From: Megasphaera sp050874545
GTDB lineage: Bacteria > Bacillota > Negativicutes > Veillonellales > Megasphaeraceae
Reading direction: 5' to 3'
DNA: 64,000 nt
Assembly: GCA_050874545.1 (NCBI GenBank)
Contig: JBNMKW010000004.1
Coordinates: 1-64,000 of the forward strand
The position numbers and the translations under genes are program-made. This document shows, one piece after another, positions 42,152 to 51,141 of the stretch (positions are counted from its first letter, which is position 1; every line of letters starts with the position of its first letter). The notes beneath the pieces are model-generated. The model was not told the DNA's origin, searched no databases, and saw only the letters and a list, made by a program, of their open reading frames with translations.

Positions 42152-43090
42152 ATGAAATCAAATCAAAAAACATCGTTAAAGAAATTCTCCATTCCGTATC
42201 TCGCCTCGTTTATCGGCGGTCTGATTGTCGCGATTGGCATGAATGCCTTTTTTGTTCCCCATCATCTGCTGAGCAGCGGCATCGGCGGTATTGCTATTAT
42301 GGCTTATTTTGCAACTGGATTTCCTATTGGTATTGGCATTTTTGTATTGAATATTCCTATTATGATCGCCTGCTATAAATACATGGGACGGCAGTACACC
42401 ATTCTAAGCATTGTCGGTACCGTACTATTTTCAGCACTAGTCGATGGAACCGCCTTTATGTCGGACTGGAACCTCATCAAAGACCCTATGATTTCCTGTA
42501 TCACCGGCGGCTTAGTTTCTGGGTTGGGTTTTGGCATCCTATATAAATACAACGGCAACAGCGGCGGCCTTGATGTCGTCGGTGCTATCGTCAAGAAATA
42601 TTATTCTCTGGAAATGGGAAATGTTGTCATGGCTATCAATTCGATTATCCTAGCAGCTGCTGCTTATATGTTTTCTCTGGAAATGGCCGTGTTGACGTTT
42701 GTCGGTTCCTATATTACCGCTTTTATTACTAACAAAGTAGTTATCGGCTTGAAACAGCGTAAATCCGTATTTATTATTTCCAACCGCGCAGATGACATTG
42801 CCCATTTAATCATGCGGTATGTCGGACACGGCGCTACGTACTTTTATGGTCAAGGAGCCTATACGATGCAGGACAAACGCATTATTTACGCTGCTATTAA
42901 ACTAACTGAAATCGCCAAAGTCAAAGAAATCGTCAATAAGATTGACCCAGGAGCTTTCATGATTATCAGTGATGCTTCAGAAGTTGTCGGCCGCGGTTTT
43001 ACCGCCCCATCAGTCAAATACCACACTTATCCCGGCGATTCCTTAGCTATGCCCCATACACGCAAACATATGCCGCCGGAAATTAAATAA
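42152..43090 (+). CDS. YitT-family membrane protein (DUF161 and DUF2179)
   Basis: 312 residues. Five or six membrane segments (FIGGLIVAIGMNAFFVPHHL, GIGGIAIMAYFATGFPIGIG, YKYNGNSGGLDVVGAIVKKY) make up the YitT domain, followed by a soluble C-terminal DUF2179 domain (FIISNRADDIAHLIM, GATYFYGQGAYT, VKEIVNKIDPGAFMIISDAS). The family's function is unknown; export or membrane-stress roles have been proposed. AGGAGC precedes the ATG. Single-gene unit with its own promoter and terminator. Confidence 0.9.
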   Translation: MKSNQKTSLKKFSIPYLASFIGGLIVAIGMNAFFVPHHLLSSGIGGIAIMAYFATGFPIGIGIFVLNIPIMIACYKYMGRQYTILSIVGTVLFSALVDGTAFMSDWNLIKDPMISCITGGLVSGLGFGILYKYNGNSGGLDVVGAIVKKYYSLEMGNVVMAINSIILAAAAYMFSLEMAVLTFVGSYITAFITNKVVIGLKQRKSVFIISNRADDIAHLIMRYVGHGATYFYGQGAYTMQDKRIIYAAIKLTEIAKVKEIVNKIDPGAFMIISDASEVVGRGFTAPSVKYHTYPGDSLAMPHTRKHMPPEIK

Positions 43091-43109
43091 AAAAATTCGT
43101 TACTCAAAC

Positions 43110-43147
43110 AACAGGGCTGTCGCACAAAGCGACTAGCCCTGTTTTAT
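43110..43147 (+). terminator. terminator after yitT-like gene
   Basis: AACAGGGCT (43110-43118) pairs with AGCCCTGTT (43135-43143), with an inner TCGC/GCGA stem, followed by TTT. Confidence 0.85.
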
Positions 43148-43196
43148 TATTTCTTTTAAGTTTGTTCTTTTAATAATGCATACGTTCTAAAAAAAA

Positions 43197-43234
43197 TCCC
43201 CTGTATCAGCTTGATTTCAAACCAATACAGGGGG
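43197..43234 (-). terminator. terminator after the lactate permease gene
   Basis: CCCCCTGTAT (43197-43206) pairs perfectly with ATACAGGGGG (43225-43234); an A-then-T8 run follows on the minus strand. Confidence 0.88.
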
Positions 43235-43256
43235 TATCAATTACAATATTATTATC

Positions 43257-44873
43257 TTAGTGAAGGAAAATGCTTTGACCAACGAAGCACACGATACCAG
43301 CTACTACAATGAAGAGAATGAAGTAACCAGCTACATTTTTCATAATCGTGCTAGGAAGAATGCTGTCACGCAATTCTTTGGCTTTGCCTTCATCTACTTT
43401 ATTGGCACTGATATATGCTTCCAATGCCGGAGCAACAGCACCTACGCCGATAGCAATACTCTGCGGGGAGAACATTTTGCCAATGCCTGCACCGCCGGAG
43501 TTAGTAGCTGCCAGCCACAAGGACAAGAGGCCGCTGTCGTACGAAGTCATACCCGTTGCTGCCATCTGTGTTGCAGCTGCAGTTTGCAGCGGCCCAAAGA
43601 GGACGTTCGCATTGGTACCAGAACCAGTAATAAATGCGCCCAACGCACCAACAAGCGGTGCAAATGCCGGGTAGAAGGAACCCGTTGCAGCAACAAGAGC
43701 GTTTGCAATCGTAGCTGTCATGCCGCTGTACGTCATCAATTTAGCGGTAACAACAACAGCGATGATAGTAATATACGTAAATTTCAAACCTTTAAATGTG
43801 TTTCCTAATACGCCAAGCATTTCACCTAAGCCTGTCTTTTGGACAGCACCGCCAATAAATGCGGAGAGGAAAATCATAATACCCGGTGTTGCAATCCAAA
43901 CAAATGTGTACGGTTTTGCACCTTCACCCATGTAAATAGGAATAGATGTCTTGATGGAAGCAAGCGGTGCGTTAATAGCCGGGAGCAGTTTGGATGTAAC
44001 GATTAACAGTACGAAAATCAAGATAAACGGCATCATAGCTGTAATGGCTTCACCCATTGGAACTTGACGAACTTCTGCATCCACTTTGTATTCCGGATCG
44101 TTAGCAGGGAATACTTTAGCACATACAGCAATCGCACCCATAATGATGATGGACGGAACGATAACAGACAGTTCCGGACCCATTGCCATGTTGATACCCA
44201 ATTCCGGTAAAGACAATGCCAAGCCGGAAATTAACGTCGGAATGAATACGCCTTTCAGTGCTTTCGGACCGCCGCCCATAATCATGACAACGAAGAACGG
44301 GCTGACTGTGTTCAAAATGAACAACTGAATGGCAATGAACTGACCTAAATGTACAGAATCCAAACCAGTCAAGGAAGCCAATGTTGTCGTCGGAATGGCA
44401 ATAGAACCAAATGTCGTCGGAACGGAGTTAGCAACCAAGCAAGCCAAGATAGATTTCAGCGGGTGGAATCCTAGGCCAACCATCATAGCTGCCGGAATAG
44501 CAACGGCAGTACCAAAACCAGCCATGCCTTCCATGAATGCGCCGAAGCCCCAAGCTAAGAGCAAGGACAAGATACGCATATCTGAGCTTACAGATGTCAA
44601 AATCGTTTTAATGGTTTCCATTGCTTTCGTATGTACTACCAAATTATACGTGAAAATAGCCGATGTGATAACCAGTAAAATTGGCCAAATTGCCAAGGCA
44701 ACGCCTTCTAATGCCCCGGAGAGCATAATCCCCGATTCTTTACCGAACGGAACAACAGCAACGATAAATGAAATAATAGCTGCAATCAAGCAGGCTTTCC
44801 AAGCCGGTACTTTTAAAATAGCTAAGCCAACAATGAGCCACAGAAGCGGCAATACTGCAAGTAATACGTCCAT
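43257..44873 (-). CDS. lctP: L-lactate permease (LctP/LldP family)
   Basis: Inner-membrane proton-coupled lactate (glycolate) importer. 538 residues with about thirteen membrane segments. Family landmarks: LAWGFGAFMEGMAGFGTAVA, SVPTTFGSIAIPTTTLAS, LVGALGAFITGSGTNANVLF, NSGGAGIGKMFSPQSIAIG. Strongly biased codons suggest high expression. Own promoter (45021-45048) and terminator. Together with larA and the dehydrogenase it forms the lactate-utilisation set, although the three are separate transcripts. Confidence 0.96.
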   Translation of the reverse strand: MDVLLAVLPLLWLIVGLAILKVPAWKACLIAAIISFIVAVVPFGKESGIMLSGALEGVALAIWPILLVITSAIFTYNLVVHTKAMETIKTILTSVSSDMRILSLLLAWGFGAFMEGMAGFGTAVAIPAAMMVGLGFHPLKSILACLVANSVPTTFGSIAIPTTTLASLTGLDSVHLGQFIAIQLFILNTVSPFFVVMIMGGGPKALKGVFIPTLISGLALSLPELGINMAMGPELSVIVPSIIIMGAIAVCAKVFPANDPEYKVDAEVRQVPMGEAITAMMPFILIFVLLIVTSKLLPAINAPLASIKTSIPIYMGEGAKPYTFVWIATPGIMIFLSAFIGGAVQKTGLGEMLGVLGNTFKGLKFTYITIIAVVVTAKLMTYSGMTATIANALVAATGSFYPAFAPLVGALGAFITGSGTNANVLFGPLQTAAATQMAATGMTSYDSGLLSLWLAATNSGGAGIGKMFSPQSIAIGVGAVAPALEAYISANKVDEGKAKELRDSILPSTIMKNVAGYFILFIVVAGIVCFVGQSIFLH

Positions 44874-45402
44874 AATCTACATTCACCCTTTCTTTTTACT
44901 ACATACCCTTATTAAATACATAACCACGATTCATATTCCCTTTATACCTTGTAAGGGATTTTCCGTTTTCATTAGACTCCTTTCTTTAATTTAGTAGTGT
45001 AAAGAACAACCTTTGTTATTATTATAATGCATTTTGCGAATAAAGCAACATTCTATTCAATTATTGCAACAAAGTTTTTTATTTATTCTTTTTTCGCATT
45101 TGACATAGAATCTATGCTTAAATGTTTAGATATCTGCTCAATGATATTTATATTACATCAACCTGTATCAAAAATAACATCTATCCAGGCTATTCTATTT
45201 TTCTTATTTTTTCATAATGTACTATCCTATATATTATGAATATATCATATTTATAAATAAGCAAATGCGTATATGCATTTTATTTTATGCTTTTATATCA
45301 TAATAAATAGACTCATACAAACCAAAAAAATATGGTATAATAAATGCAATCCGGAAGTTCTTTCAAAACATACGGAAATGAATCTACAAGGAGGACATCT
45401 CA
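44874..45402. other. AT-rich divergent intergenic region between lctP and the DUF1858 gene
   Basis: About 530 bases, very AT-rich. It holds the lctP ribosome-binding site and promoter (45021-45048, about 150 bases of leader) and, at 45336-45341, a TATAAT that could drive the DUF1858 gene (its -35, TCATAC, is poor). A 70-codon frame at 45027-45239 is low-complexity and hydrophobic with no ribosome-binding site; I do not regard it as a gene. I do not find the CTAGTG/CACTAG palindrome of the dehydrogenase promoter here. Confidence 0.5.
45021..45048 (-). promoter_or_regulatory. promoter of lctP
   Basis: Minus strand TTGCTT (45048-45043), 16-base spacer, TATAAT (45026-45021). Confidence 0.65.
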
Positions 45403-45612
45403 ATGGCAGTAATTACAAAAGATACGGGTATTATTGCAGCTGTTCAAAAATATCCGCAAATCATCGAAATTTTCCAGCAGTATGGTCTGGGCTGCGTAGG
45501 CTGCATGGCCGCTCATTTTGAAACAATCGGTGAAGGTGCCGGCGCACACGGCATTGATGTAGACGCACTGATTGCTGATATCAATGACTGCATTGCTGAT
45601 AAACAGGATTAA
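45403..45612 (+). CDS. DUF1858 (hybrid-cluster-protein-associated) disulfide domain protein
   Basis: 69 residues forming only the DUF1858 domain: a short helical protein with an ITKDTGIIAAVQKYPQIIEI start and the redox-type motif YGLGCVGCMAAHFETIGEGA (CxxC), then GIDVDALIADIND. The domain is usually fused or adjacent to hybrid-cluster or DUF438 proteins; here it stands alone. AAGGAGG precedes the ATG. Likely a thiol/disulfide or metal-handling role in the cytosol, not established. Confidence 0.88.
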   Translation: MAVITKDTGIIAAVQKYPQIIEIFQQYGLGCVGCMAAHFETIGEGAGAHGIDVDALIADINDCIADKQD

Positions 45613-45622
45613 TTTTTTATGT

Positions 45623-45670
45623 AAAAAAGCTGTAAGAAACGGATTTTTCATCCATTTCTTACAGCTTTTT
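45623..45670. terminator. bidirectional terminator
   Basis: AAAAAAGCTGTAAGAAA (from 45623) plus GGAT pairs with ATCC and TTTCTTACAGCTTTTT (to 45670). It serves the DUF1858 gene (plus) and the DUF1653 gene (minus). Confidence 0.88.
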
Positions 45671-45684
45671 CTATATAACAGCCA

Positions 45685-45915
45685 TTATTTTACTTTTTCA
45701 AACCGATACGACTGTTCTGCCCGCGGATATTTTACTTTATCTACTTCACTCATAAAATCTTTGAGTGGACGCGCATAGGTTTTCATGGTGTCTTCCAACG
45801 CTTTATAAATAACAAATTTTTCGCCTGTTTCAGTATGTTCGGCAATCGTAATAATTTGATACGTCTTGTTTTTAAAGTGATGCCAAATTTCATTGGCTTT
45901 TGGTAATTCTCTCAT
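45685..45915 (-). CDS. DUF1653 domain protein
   Basis: 76 residues, essentially the whole DUF1653 domain: IWHHFKNKTYQIITIAEHTE, TGEKFVIYKALEDTMKTYAR, PLKDFMSEVD and a closing QSYRFEKV. The family is a small beta-rich cytosolic protein found widely in bacteria with no assigned function. AGGAGG lies upstream of the ATG. Stands alone between two minus-strand genes. Confidence 0.88.
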   Translation of the reverse strand: MRELPKANEIWHHFKNKTYQIITIAEHTETGEKFVIYKALEDTMKTYARPLKDFMSEVDKVKYPRAEQSYRFEKVK

Positions 45916-46037
45916 AATATGTCTTTCCCTCCTAATATGATAACCTGCTGTGTATTCAACACGACATGTTGAATGCTGTCTGATATTATACCATACAATG
46001 CGCCAAAAATGTCATAGATACCGTAAAAACTTTTTCA

Positions 46038-46670
46038 TCACAGACTATGACTCTTACTATTTTTATCTAGCGCTGCTCTGCCTGCAGCCAAAGATTGCTG
46101 AGCCTGCGCGATGTTAATGCATTTACATTCTTTTTCCGCTACATCTACGCCCAATCGCTGCTTCGCTTCTTTTTTGATATATTTATACAAGCCATTAGGA
46201 AAATCCGGAACATTTACTGTCACGCCGCGCGGAAAAACAGCTTCCCGTTCCAGCGTATATTTGTCCGGATAAAGCCGCGTCGCCCGCGGATGATACATAT
46301 CCACATACAAATAATCAACAAATTTTCCGCTCACATTCACAAGTTCAAACAAGTCAATCGTCCCAATAGTCTGTATTTTATGAAAAAAGACCATAGAACC
46401 CGTGCTCCGCAGCCGCAGTCGTGATAGATATGTAAATTCTCCAAACGGCCCATTGACAGGAATGGGATTGGTAATATCATGCCCAAACCGCCCCGATGCA
46501 CTGCTGACTACATCACAATCTTCGCCGGCTTCTATTTTTTCTTTTAATGATGACGGCAATGTCTGATTTTGCATCGCAGCGGAATTAAACAGCTGCAGCG
46601 CATCATCGTACATTTTTTCACTGCGCGTCTGATTCATCTCTTTACTAAAAAAATTTTCAAAGAATCCCAT
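46038..46670 (-). CDS. conserved hypothetical cytosolic protein
   Basis: 210 residues from ATG 46670 (MGFFENFF); TAGGAGG lies eight bases ahead, while ATG 46676 would be only two bases from it. No signal peptide or membrane segment. Visible elements: a helical N-terminus (EKMYDDALQLFNSAAMQNQT), a beta-rich centre (FGEFTYLSRLRLRSTGSMVF, IGTIDLFELVNVSGKFVDYL, YVDMYHPRATRLYPDKYTL) and a short C-terminal CKCINIAQAQQSL. I do not recognise the family. It follows phoU's neighbourhood on the same strand but has a terminator of the phoU side upstream-independent of it. Confidence 0.7.
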   Translation of the reverse strand: MGFFENFFSKEMNQTRSEKMYDDALQLFNSAAMQNQTLPSSLKEKIEAGEDCDVVSSASGRFGHDITNPIPVNGPFGEFTYLSRLRLRSTGSMVFFHKIQTIGTIDLFELVNVSGKFVDYLYVDMYHPRATRLYPDKYTLEREAVFPRGVTVNVPDFPNGLYKYIKKEAKQRLGVDVAEKECKCINIAQAQQSLAAGRAALDKNSKSHSL

Positions 46671-46725
46671 GGTCATATCCTCCTAAAGCCGGACGCGGCT
46701 TATTTTTATCTATTATACCATAAAA

Positions 46726-46755
46726 AACAGCCTGACGACGAGATGTCAGGCTGTT
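46726..46755 (-). terminator. terminator after phoU
   Basis: AACAGCCTGAC (46726-46736) pairs perfectly with GTCAGGCTGTT (46745-46755) around an eight-base loop, with a T-run on the minus strand. It ends the pstSCAB-phoU transcript. Confidence 0.88.
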
Positions 46756-46772
46756 CCATATATAGGAGAGGC

Positions 46773-47420
46773 TTAAATATGAATTTCGTTTTTTTCGCGG
46801 TAAATAATCCATTCTGCAATATTATTGGCATGATCTGCCATGCGTTCTATATACTTGACAACCATGACAAAGGCGATATAATCACGAGAATTTTCCGGAT
46901 GCGCCGTAATTTCTGTAGAAATGACTTCCATCATATGGTTAAATGACATATCGACAATATCATCTTTGTCTTTCATCAATTCTGCCTGACTGCTGTCTTC
47001 GCCACGGTAAAAATCAAGAACGTCACTGACCATGGAAGACATGACGCCATACATTTCTTTTAAGCCCTCTGGAATTGGCACATGATGGTGCGTTTTTTCC
47101 AAATGCATCACATAGTGGCATATATCTGCACAGTGATCTGCAATTCGTTCTAAATCAGACAAGATTTTTAATGTTGCCATCAAACTGCGCCAATCCGAGG
47201 CTGCCGGACTTTGAAGCATGCTGATATTCAAATCTTTACGCATGCATTCTTTGACAAGACTATCTATTTCATCATCGCCTTTATATATGGCATCAGCCAG
47301 CTCTACATCCATAGTTTCCAATGCTTTCCAGGATTTTTCAATGGCTGCTTCTATTTTAATCCCCAACGTCGTTACATCTTTATTGAGTTCGGTAACAGCC
47401 GTTTCATAATTGCTTAACAT
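46773..47420 (-). CDS. phoU: phosphate signalling complex protein PhoU
   Basis: 215 residues, two tandem three-helix PhoU repeats: ALETMDVELADAIYKGDDEI and MATLKILSDLERIADHCADI, then VDMSFNHMMEVI and VVKYIERMADHANNIAEWII, with the metal-binding E-R-x-x-D-H motif in each. It connects the Pst transporter to the PhoR sensor and restrains both when phosphate is plentiful. Last gene of the pst operon, 21 bases after pstB. Confidence 0.96.
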   Translation of the reverse strand: MLSNYETAVTELNKDVTTLGIKIEAAIEKSWKALETMDVELADAIYKGDDEIDSLVKECMRKDLNISMLQSPAASDWRSLMATLKILSDLERIADHCADICHYVMHLEKTHHHVPIPEGLKEMYGVMSSMVSDVLDFYRGEDSSQAELMKDKDDIVDMSFNHMMEVISTEITAHPENSRDYIAFVMVVKYIERMADHANNIAEWIIYREKNEIHI

Positions 47421-47441
47421 CGTCGCTGCAAGCCTCCTTTA

Positions 47442-48299
47442 TCAGCCAAACCGGCCAGTAATATATTCTTCCGTTTTAGGATTGGACGGGTTGGTAAACA
47501 TATCTACAGTATTATTATATTCGATCAATTCTCCCAGCAGGAAGAAGGCCGTCTTGTCCGAAATGCGGCGTGCCTGCTGCATGCTGTGCGTTACAATAAC
47601 AATCGTATATTTGTCTTTCAGCTCTAATGCCAAATCTTCAATTTTTTGCGTAGAAATCGGATCCAATGCCGATGTCGGTTCATCCATCAAAATCACAGAC
47701 GGATTGGCCGCCAGTGTCCTGGCAATGCACAACCGCTGCTGCTGGCCGCCGGAAAGACCTAAGGCACTTTTGTTCAGGCGATCCTTCATTTCATCCCAAC
47801 AAGCAGCTTGACGCAGACTTTTTTCCACAATTTCTTCTAATTGTTTTTTATTGGAAATACCCTGAATACGCGGGCCGTAGGCAACATTTTCAAACACACT
47901 TTTAGGAAACGGCGTAGGCTGCTGAAAGACCATGCCAACGCGATACCGCAGTGCCAGCGGATCTACTTCTGTAAAAATGTCTTTGCCTTCAAACAGAATT
48001 TTACCACTGACATGACAACCTTCTACCCAGTCATTCATCCGATTCAATGTCTTTAAAAAGGTAGATTTGCCGCATCCTGACGGGCCGATAAGTGCTGTAA
48101 TTTCATGTTTTTTTATTTTTAGATTGATGTCTTTCAAAGCTTGCACTTTATCATAAAATAAATCCATGTGAGAAACATCAAACGTGTATTCTATATTTTT
48201 TGTATTTTCCATCGCATTCACTTTGACAGCATCTGCTGTTTTCTCCTTTTTTGCAGATACGGCCCCAAAACCAGCCATTGTTGTTGTTATTTCAGCCAT
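47442..48299 (-). CDS. pstB: phosphate ABC transporter ATP-binding protein PstB
   Basis: 285 residues. Walker A LIGPSGCGKSTFLKTLNRM, Q-loop GMVFQQPTPFPKSVFEN (PstB-type TPFP), signature ALGLSGGQQQRLCIARTL, Walker B VILMDEPTSALDPIST, and the THSMQQARR switch. About 25 extra residues at the N-terminus compared with usual PstB; an internal ATG at codon 30 is a possible start, but the first ATG has a GGGAGG and overlaps the pstA stop by one base. Confidence 0.97.
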   Translation of the reverse strand: MAEITTTMAGFGAVSAKKEKTADAVKVNAMENTKNIEYTFDVSHMDLFYDKVQALKDINLKIKKHEITALIGPSGCGKSTFLKTLNRMNDWVEGCHVSGKILFEGKDIFTEVDPLALRYRVGMVFQQPTPFPKSVFENVAYGPRIQGISNKKQLEEIVEKSLRQAACWDEMKDRLNKSALGLSGGQQQRLCIARTLAANPSVILMDEPTSALDPISTQKIEDLALELKDKYTIVIVTHSMQQARRISDKTAFFLLGELIEYNNTVDMFTNPSNPKTEEYITGRFG

Positions 48300-49183
48300 T
48301 ATCTGTTACCTCCCATTTTCTTATCAATACGATAACTCAAATACCGCGCAGCTAAACTAAACGATACAACGAGAATCATCAAGATAGCCGAAGATGCTGC
48401 TGCTTGCTGAGCCGCATCCGCATGCAATGCTTCGGTACGAAGCGCCCAAATATGAAGTGCCAGCGTTTCACCGGGACGGAATGGGTTCAGCGGACAAGAA
48501 GACGCTGTAATATCCCAATTTTCCCAATCAATATCCGTGGACATACCGGCCGTAAACATCAAGGCTGCTGCTTCGCCAAAACCACGGCCTGCTGCCATAA
48601 TCAACCCAGTCATAATGCGCGGAAAACATGCCGGCAAGAGAATTCTCCAAATTGTCTGCCAATGAGAGGCTCCCAGTCCCAAGCTGCCGTTACGATAGCT
48701 GTCCGGCAAATTGCGCAGCGCATCTTCCGTAACGGATGTAACCAAGGGTAATGTCAAAATAGATACGGCTAAGGCGCCTGCAAATAAATTCCATTGCGAA
48801 CCCGTCATCACAATGAAGACCAAATAGCCGAACAGCCCTACAACGATAGACGGTAAAGAAGCCAACGTTTCAACGGCCATGCGAACCCAGCGGGTCATTC
48901 TGCCTTTTTTGGCATATTCGGCTAAATAAATGCCTGCCGGAATCCCCGTAATGGTGCTGGCAAGTAATGCCAAGAATACTAAGTAGAGCGTATTGAAAAA
49001 CATATTGCCAAGTCCACTGCCGGAAAAGGATAACATCGACATATTCATGCCGCTAAAGCCTTCAACGACAACAAACGCAATAAATGCAATCAAGAGAACA
49101 ACCGCAAAACCAGCTCCGGCGATAAAAAGATTGGTCATAAACCGATCCATGCGTTGTTTCTGTTGAACACGCGATCCCATCAT
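48299..49183 (-). CDS. pstA: phosphate ABC transporter permease PstA
   Basis: 294 residues, six membrane segments. Permease signature in LPLVTSVTEDALRNLPDSYR followed by NGSLGLGASHWQTIWRILLP, then GRGFGEAAALMFTAG. N-terminal TGIPAGIYLAEYAKKGRMTR is typical PstA. Its start overlaps the pstC stop by four bases (ATGA). With PstC it forms the phosphate channel. Confidence 0.96.
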   Translation of the reverse strand: MMGSRVQQKQRMDRFMTNLFIAGAGFAVVLLIAFIAFVVVEGFSGMNMSMLSFSGSGLGNMFFNTLYLVFLALLASTITGIPAGIYLAEYAKKGRMTRWVRMAVETLASLPSIVVGLFGYLVFIVMTGSQWNLFAGALAVSILTLPLVTSVTEDALRNLPDSYRNGSLGLGASHWQTIWRILLPACFPRIMTGLIMAAGRGFGEAAALMFTAGMSTDIDWENWDITASSCPLNPFRPGETLALHIWALRTEALHADAAQQAAASSAILMILVVSFSLAARYLSYRIDKKMGGNR

Positions 49184-50103
49184 TTTCTTCCCCCCTTGAT
49201 GCTAAAGGCTGCATTGAGTTGATGAATCAGGAAAATAAATAAGAAGGAAAGGCAAAATAGAAGTAATGCCAATGTCCATAAGGCAGCGCTATATTCGCCG
49301 CCTTCCATAGCACCGCCCATGTCAGCAGAAATAGCAGTCGTCATCGTACTTGCCGGTAAAAACAAGGATGTTGGAAATACTTTCATCTGACCGATAACCA
49401 TGGCAACGGCTAAAGCTTCCCCTAACGCACGAGCCAAGCCTAAAATAATACCGGTAAAAATGCCGCTTTTTGCTGCCGGCAACACGACATGGGCAATGGT
49501 TTCCCAGCGCGTCGCACCTAGACCAAATGAAGCTTCCCGCCACGATTTAGGAACAGCTGCCATGGCATCGGCAGCCATCGTCGTAATCGTCGGAAAAATC
49601 ATAACCGCCAGTACAATACCTGCAGCTAACACAGAAAAGCCAAAGGGCATGGGGAAAATTTTACGTAAAAAGGGAATGAGTACGGTCATGCCTACAAAGC
49701 CATAGACAACCGATGGAATCCCTGTAAATAATTCAATAGCCGGCTGAATCAGACGCCGTGTTCTTGGTTCGGCAATTTCTGTCATGAAAATTGCCGACGC
49801 AATACTAAACGGTAAGGTAATGAGTAACGCCAATGCACAGGTTGCCAGTGAACCGGCAATATACATACCAGCCCCGACTTGTCCTCCTCCTTCGGCGGTA
49901 TCACTCGGATTCCATTGACCGGAAAAGATGAACTCCATAATACTATGTCCAAATTGAAAAAATGTATCTGTTCCTTTGATAAAGAGAAAGGCCCCAATGA
50001 GAAACGGCACCAGTGCCATACCGATGCCGCATATTGTAATGAAGGTCCGGGCTGCTTTCTCATTACGGTGGGCTTTAATCACCGCCGTATCGATTGCATT
50101 CAT
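49180..50103 (-). CDS. pstC: phosphate ABC transporter permease PstC
   Basis: 307 residues from ATG 50103, behind GGAGGG; the TTG at 50118 lies in front of that site. Six membrane segments, with LPFSIASAIFMTEIAEPRTR, GIPSVVYGFVGMTVLIPFL, the coupling motif AVPKSWREASFGLGATRWET and LGLARALGEALAVAMVIG. Located 18 bases after pstS. Confidence 0.96.
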   Translation of the reverse strand: MNAIDTAVIKAHRNEKAARTFITICGIGMALVPFLIGAFLFIKGTDTFFQFGHSIMEFIFSGQWNPSDTAEGGGQVGAGMYIAGSLATCALALLITLPFSIASAIFMTEIAEPRTRRLIQPAIELFTGIPSVVYGFVGMTVLIPFLRKIFPMPFGFSVLAAGIVLAVMIFPTITTMAADAMAAVPKSWREASFGLGATRWETIAHVVLPAAKSGIFTGIILGLARALGEALAVAMVIGQMKVFPTSLFLPASTMTTAISADMGGAMEGGEYSAALWTLALLLFCLSFLFIFLIHQLNAAFSIKGGRK

Positions 50104-50121
50104 TACGTGTCCCTCCAACGA

Positions 50122-50997
50122 TTAGTGAACTTCTTTTGTTTGCATTTTAGAGCTTACGCCATAGCCAAGTTCTTCAATACGTTTGCCGTATTCATCGCCC
50201 GTTACGTATTCAATAAATGCTTTAACGGCTGCTTTGGGTTCTTTACTGGTATAAATATGTTCATACCCCCATACGCCATATTTGCCGCTGTATGTATTTT
50301 CCAATGTCGGTTCTACGCCATCAATAGAAACAACGTCAACAGATTTATCGTTAATCAAGTACGGAAGAGCTACATAACCAATAGCACCTGGGTTTTGAGC
50401 TACGCTCTGAATCAAAATACCGGAATTATCTGTTTCCAAGGATTTATTATCTGCTTCTTCAGCACCGTTGATAGCATACTGTTTAAAGAGCGCTCTAGTG
50501 CCGGACGTTTTCGGACGTGTTACCAAAACAATTGGCGTATCCTTGCCGCCAACATCTTTCCAGTTTGTAACTTTAGCCGTAAAAATATCTGCCAACTGCT
50601 GCCGTGTCAAATTCTTGACGCCTACATCTTTATTAATAATCGCAGCAACGGTCATGACGCAAACTTTATGGTCTGTCAATTTTTCAGCTTTTGCCTTATC
50701 CAGTTTAGTTTCAGCCGGTACATCAGAGTTGCCCATGTCAACGGAACCATCCGAAACTTGTTTAAGACCTGTGCCGGAGCCGCCTGCATTCAGCGTAATC
50801 GTTACATCTTTATTATTTACTTTGAATTTTTCTGCTGCATCTTTAACTAACGGCAATAATGCAGAAGAACCGGAACCGGTAATACTGCCTTTCACAGCAG
50901 CCTGTTTGCCGCCGTCACCTTGCTGACTGCCGCAGCCCGCTGCTCCTAATACCATCATAGCAGCCAATGCTGTGAGTATAACTTTTTTCAATTTCAT
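50122..50997 (-). CDS. pstS: phosphate-binding lipoprotein PstS
   Basis: 291 residues. Lipoprotein signal MKLKKVILTALAAMMVLGAA with lipobox GAAGC (cysteine about 22). Phosphate-binding residues in ITGSGSSALLPLV, GGSGTGLKQV, MGNSDVPAE and TRPKTSGTRALF. First gene of pstSCAB-phoU. Upstream lies a set of four TTTACA-like repeats, so expression should rise under phosphate starvation through PhoP. Confidence 0.97.
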   Translation of the reverse strand: MKLKKVILTALAAMMVLGAAGCGSQQGDGGKQAAVKGSITGSGSSALLPLVKDAAEKFKVNNKDVTITLNAGGSGTGLKQVSDGSVDMGNSDVPAETKLDKAKAEKLTDHKVCVMTVAAIINKDVGVKNLTRQQLADIFTAKVTNWKDVGGKDTPIVLVTRPKTSGTRALFKQYAINGAEEADNKSLETDNSGILIQSVAQNPGAIGYVALPYLINDKSVDVVSIDGVEPTLENTYSGKYGVWGYEHIYTSKEPKAAVKAFIEYVTGDEYGKRIEELGYGVSSKMQTKEVH

Positions 50998-51041
50998 TAT
51001 AAATCCGCTCCTTTAACACTTACCTGTATGTCGTCTTTTCT

Positions 51042-51107
51042 TAAGTACAACTTTATCCTACCAAGTGTATGTAAGTTTCTTATGTAAACAATGTAAAGTT
51101 TTGTAAA
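51042..51107 (-). promoter_or_regulatory. Pho box and promoter of pstS
   Basis: On the minus strand four TTTACA/CTTACA units lie at 51107-51102, 51097-51092, 51088-51083 and 51075-51070, spaced 10, 9 and 13 bases: the direct-repeat pattern bound by PhoP. A TACTTA -10 candidate (51047-51042) begins 22 bases further down, matching the layout at phoP. A TAGGAT at 51060-51055 is an alternative -10. Confidence 0.75.
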
Positions 51108-51141
51108 ATATTTCTCTTTACGATTTCCTATAAAAAATGGA

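Noticed and set aside
45027..45239. 70-codon hydrophobic frame upstream of the DUF1858 gene
   Set aside because: AT-rich low complexity, no ribosome-binding site, and it overlaps the lctP promoter.
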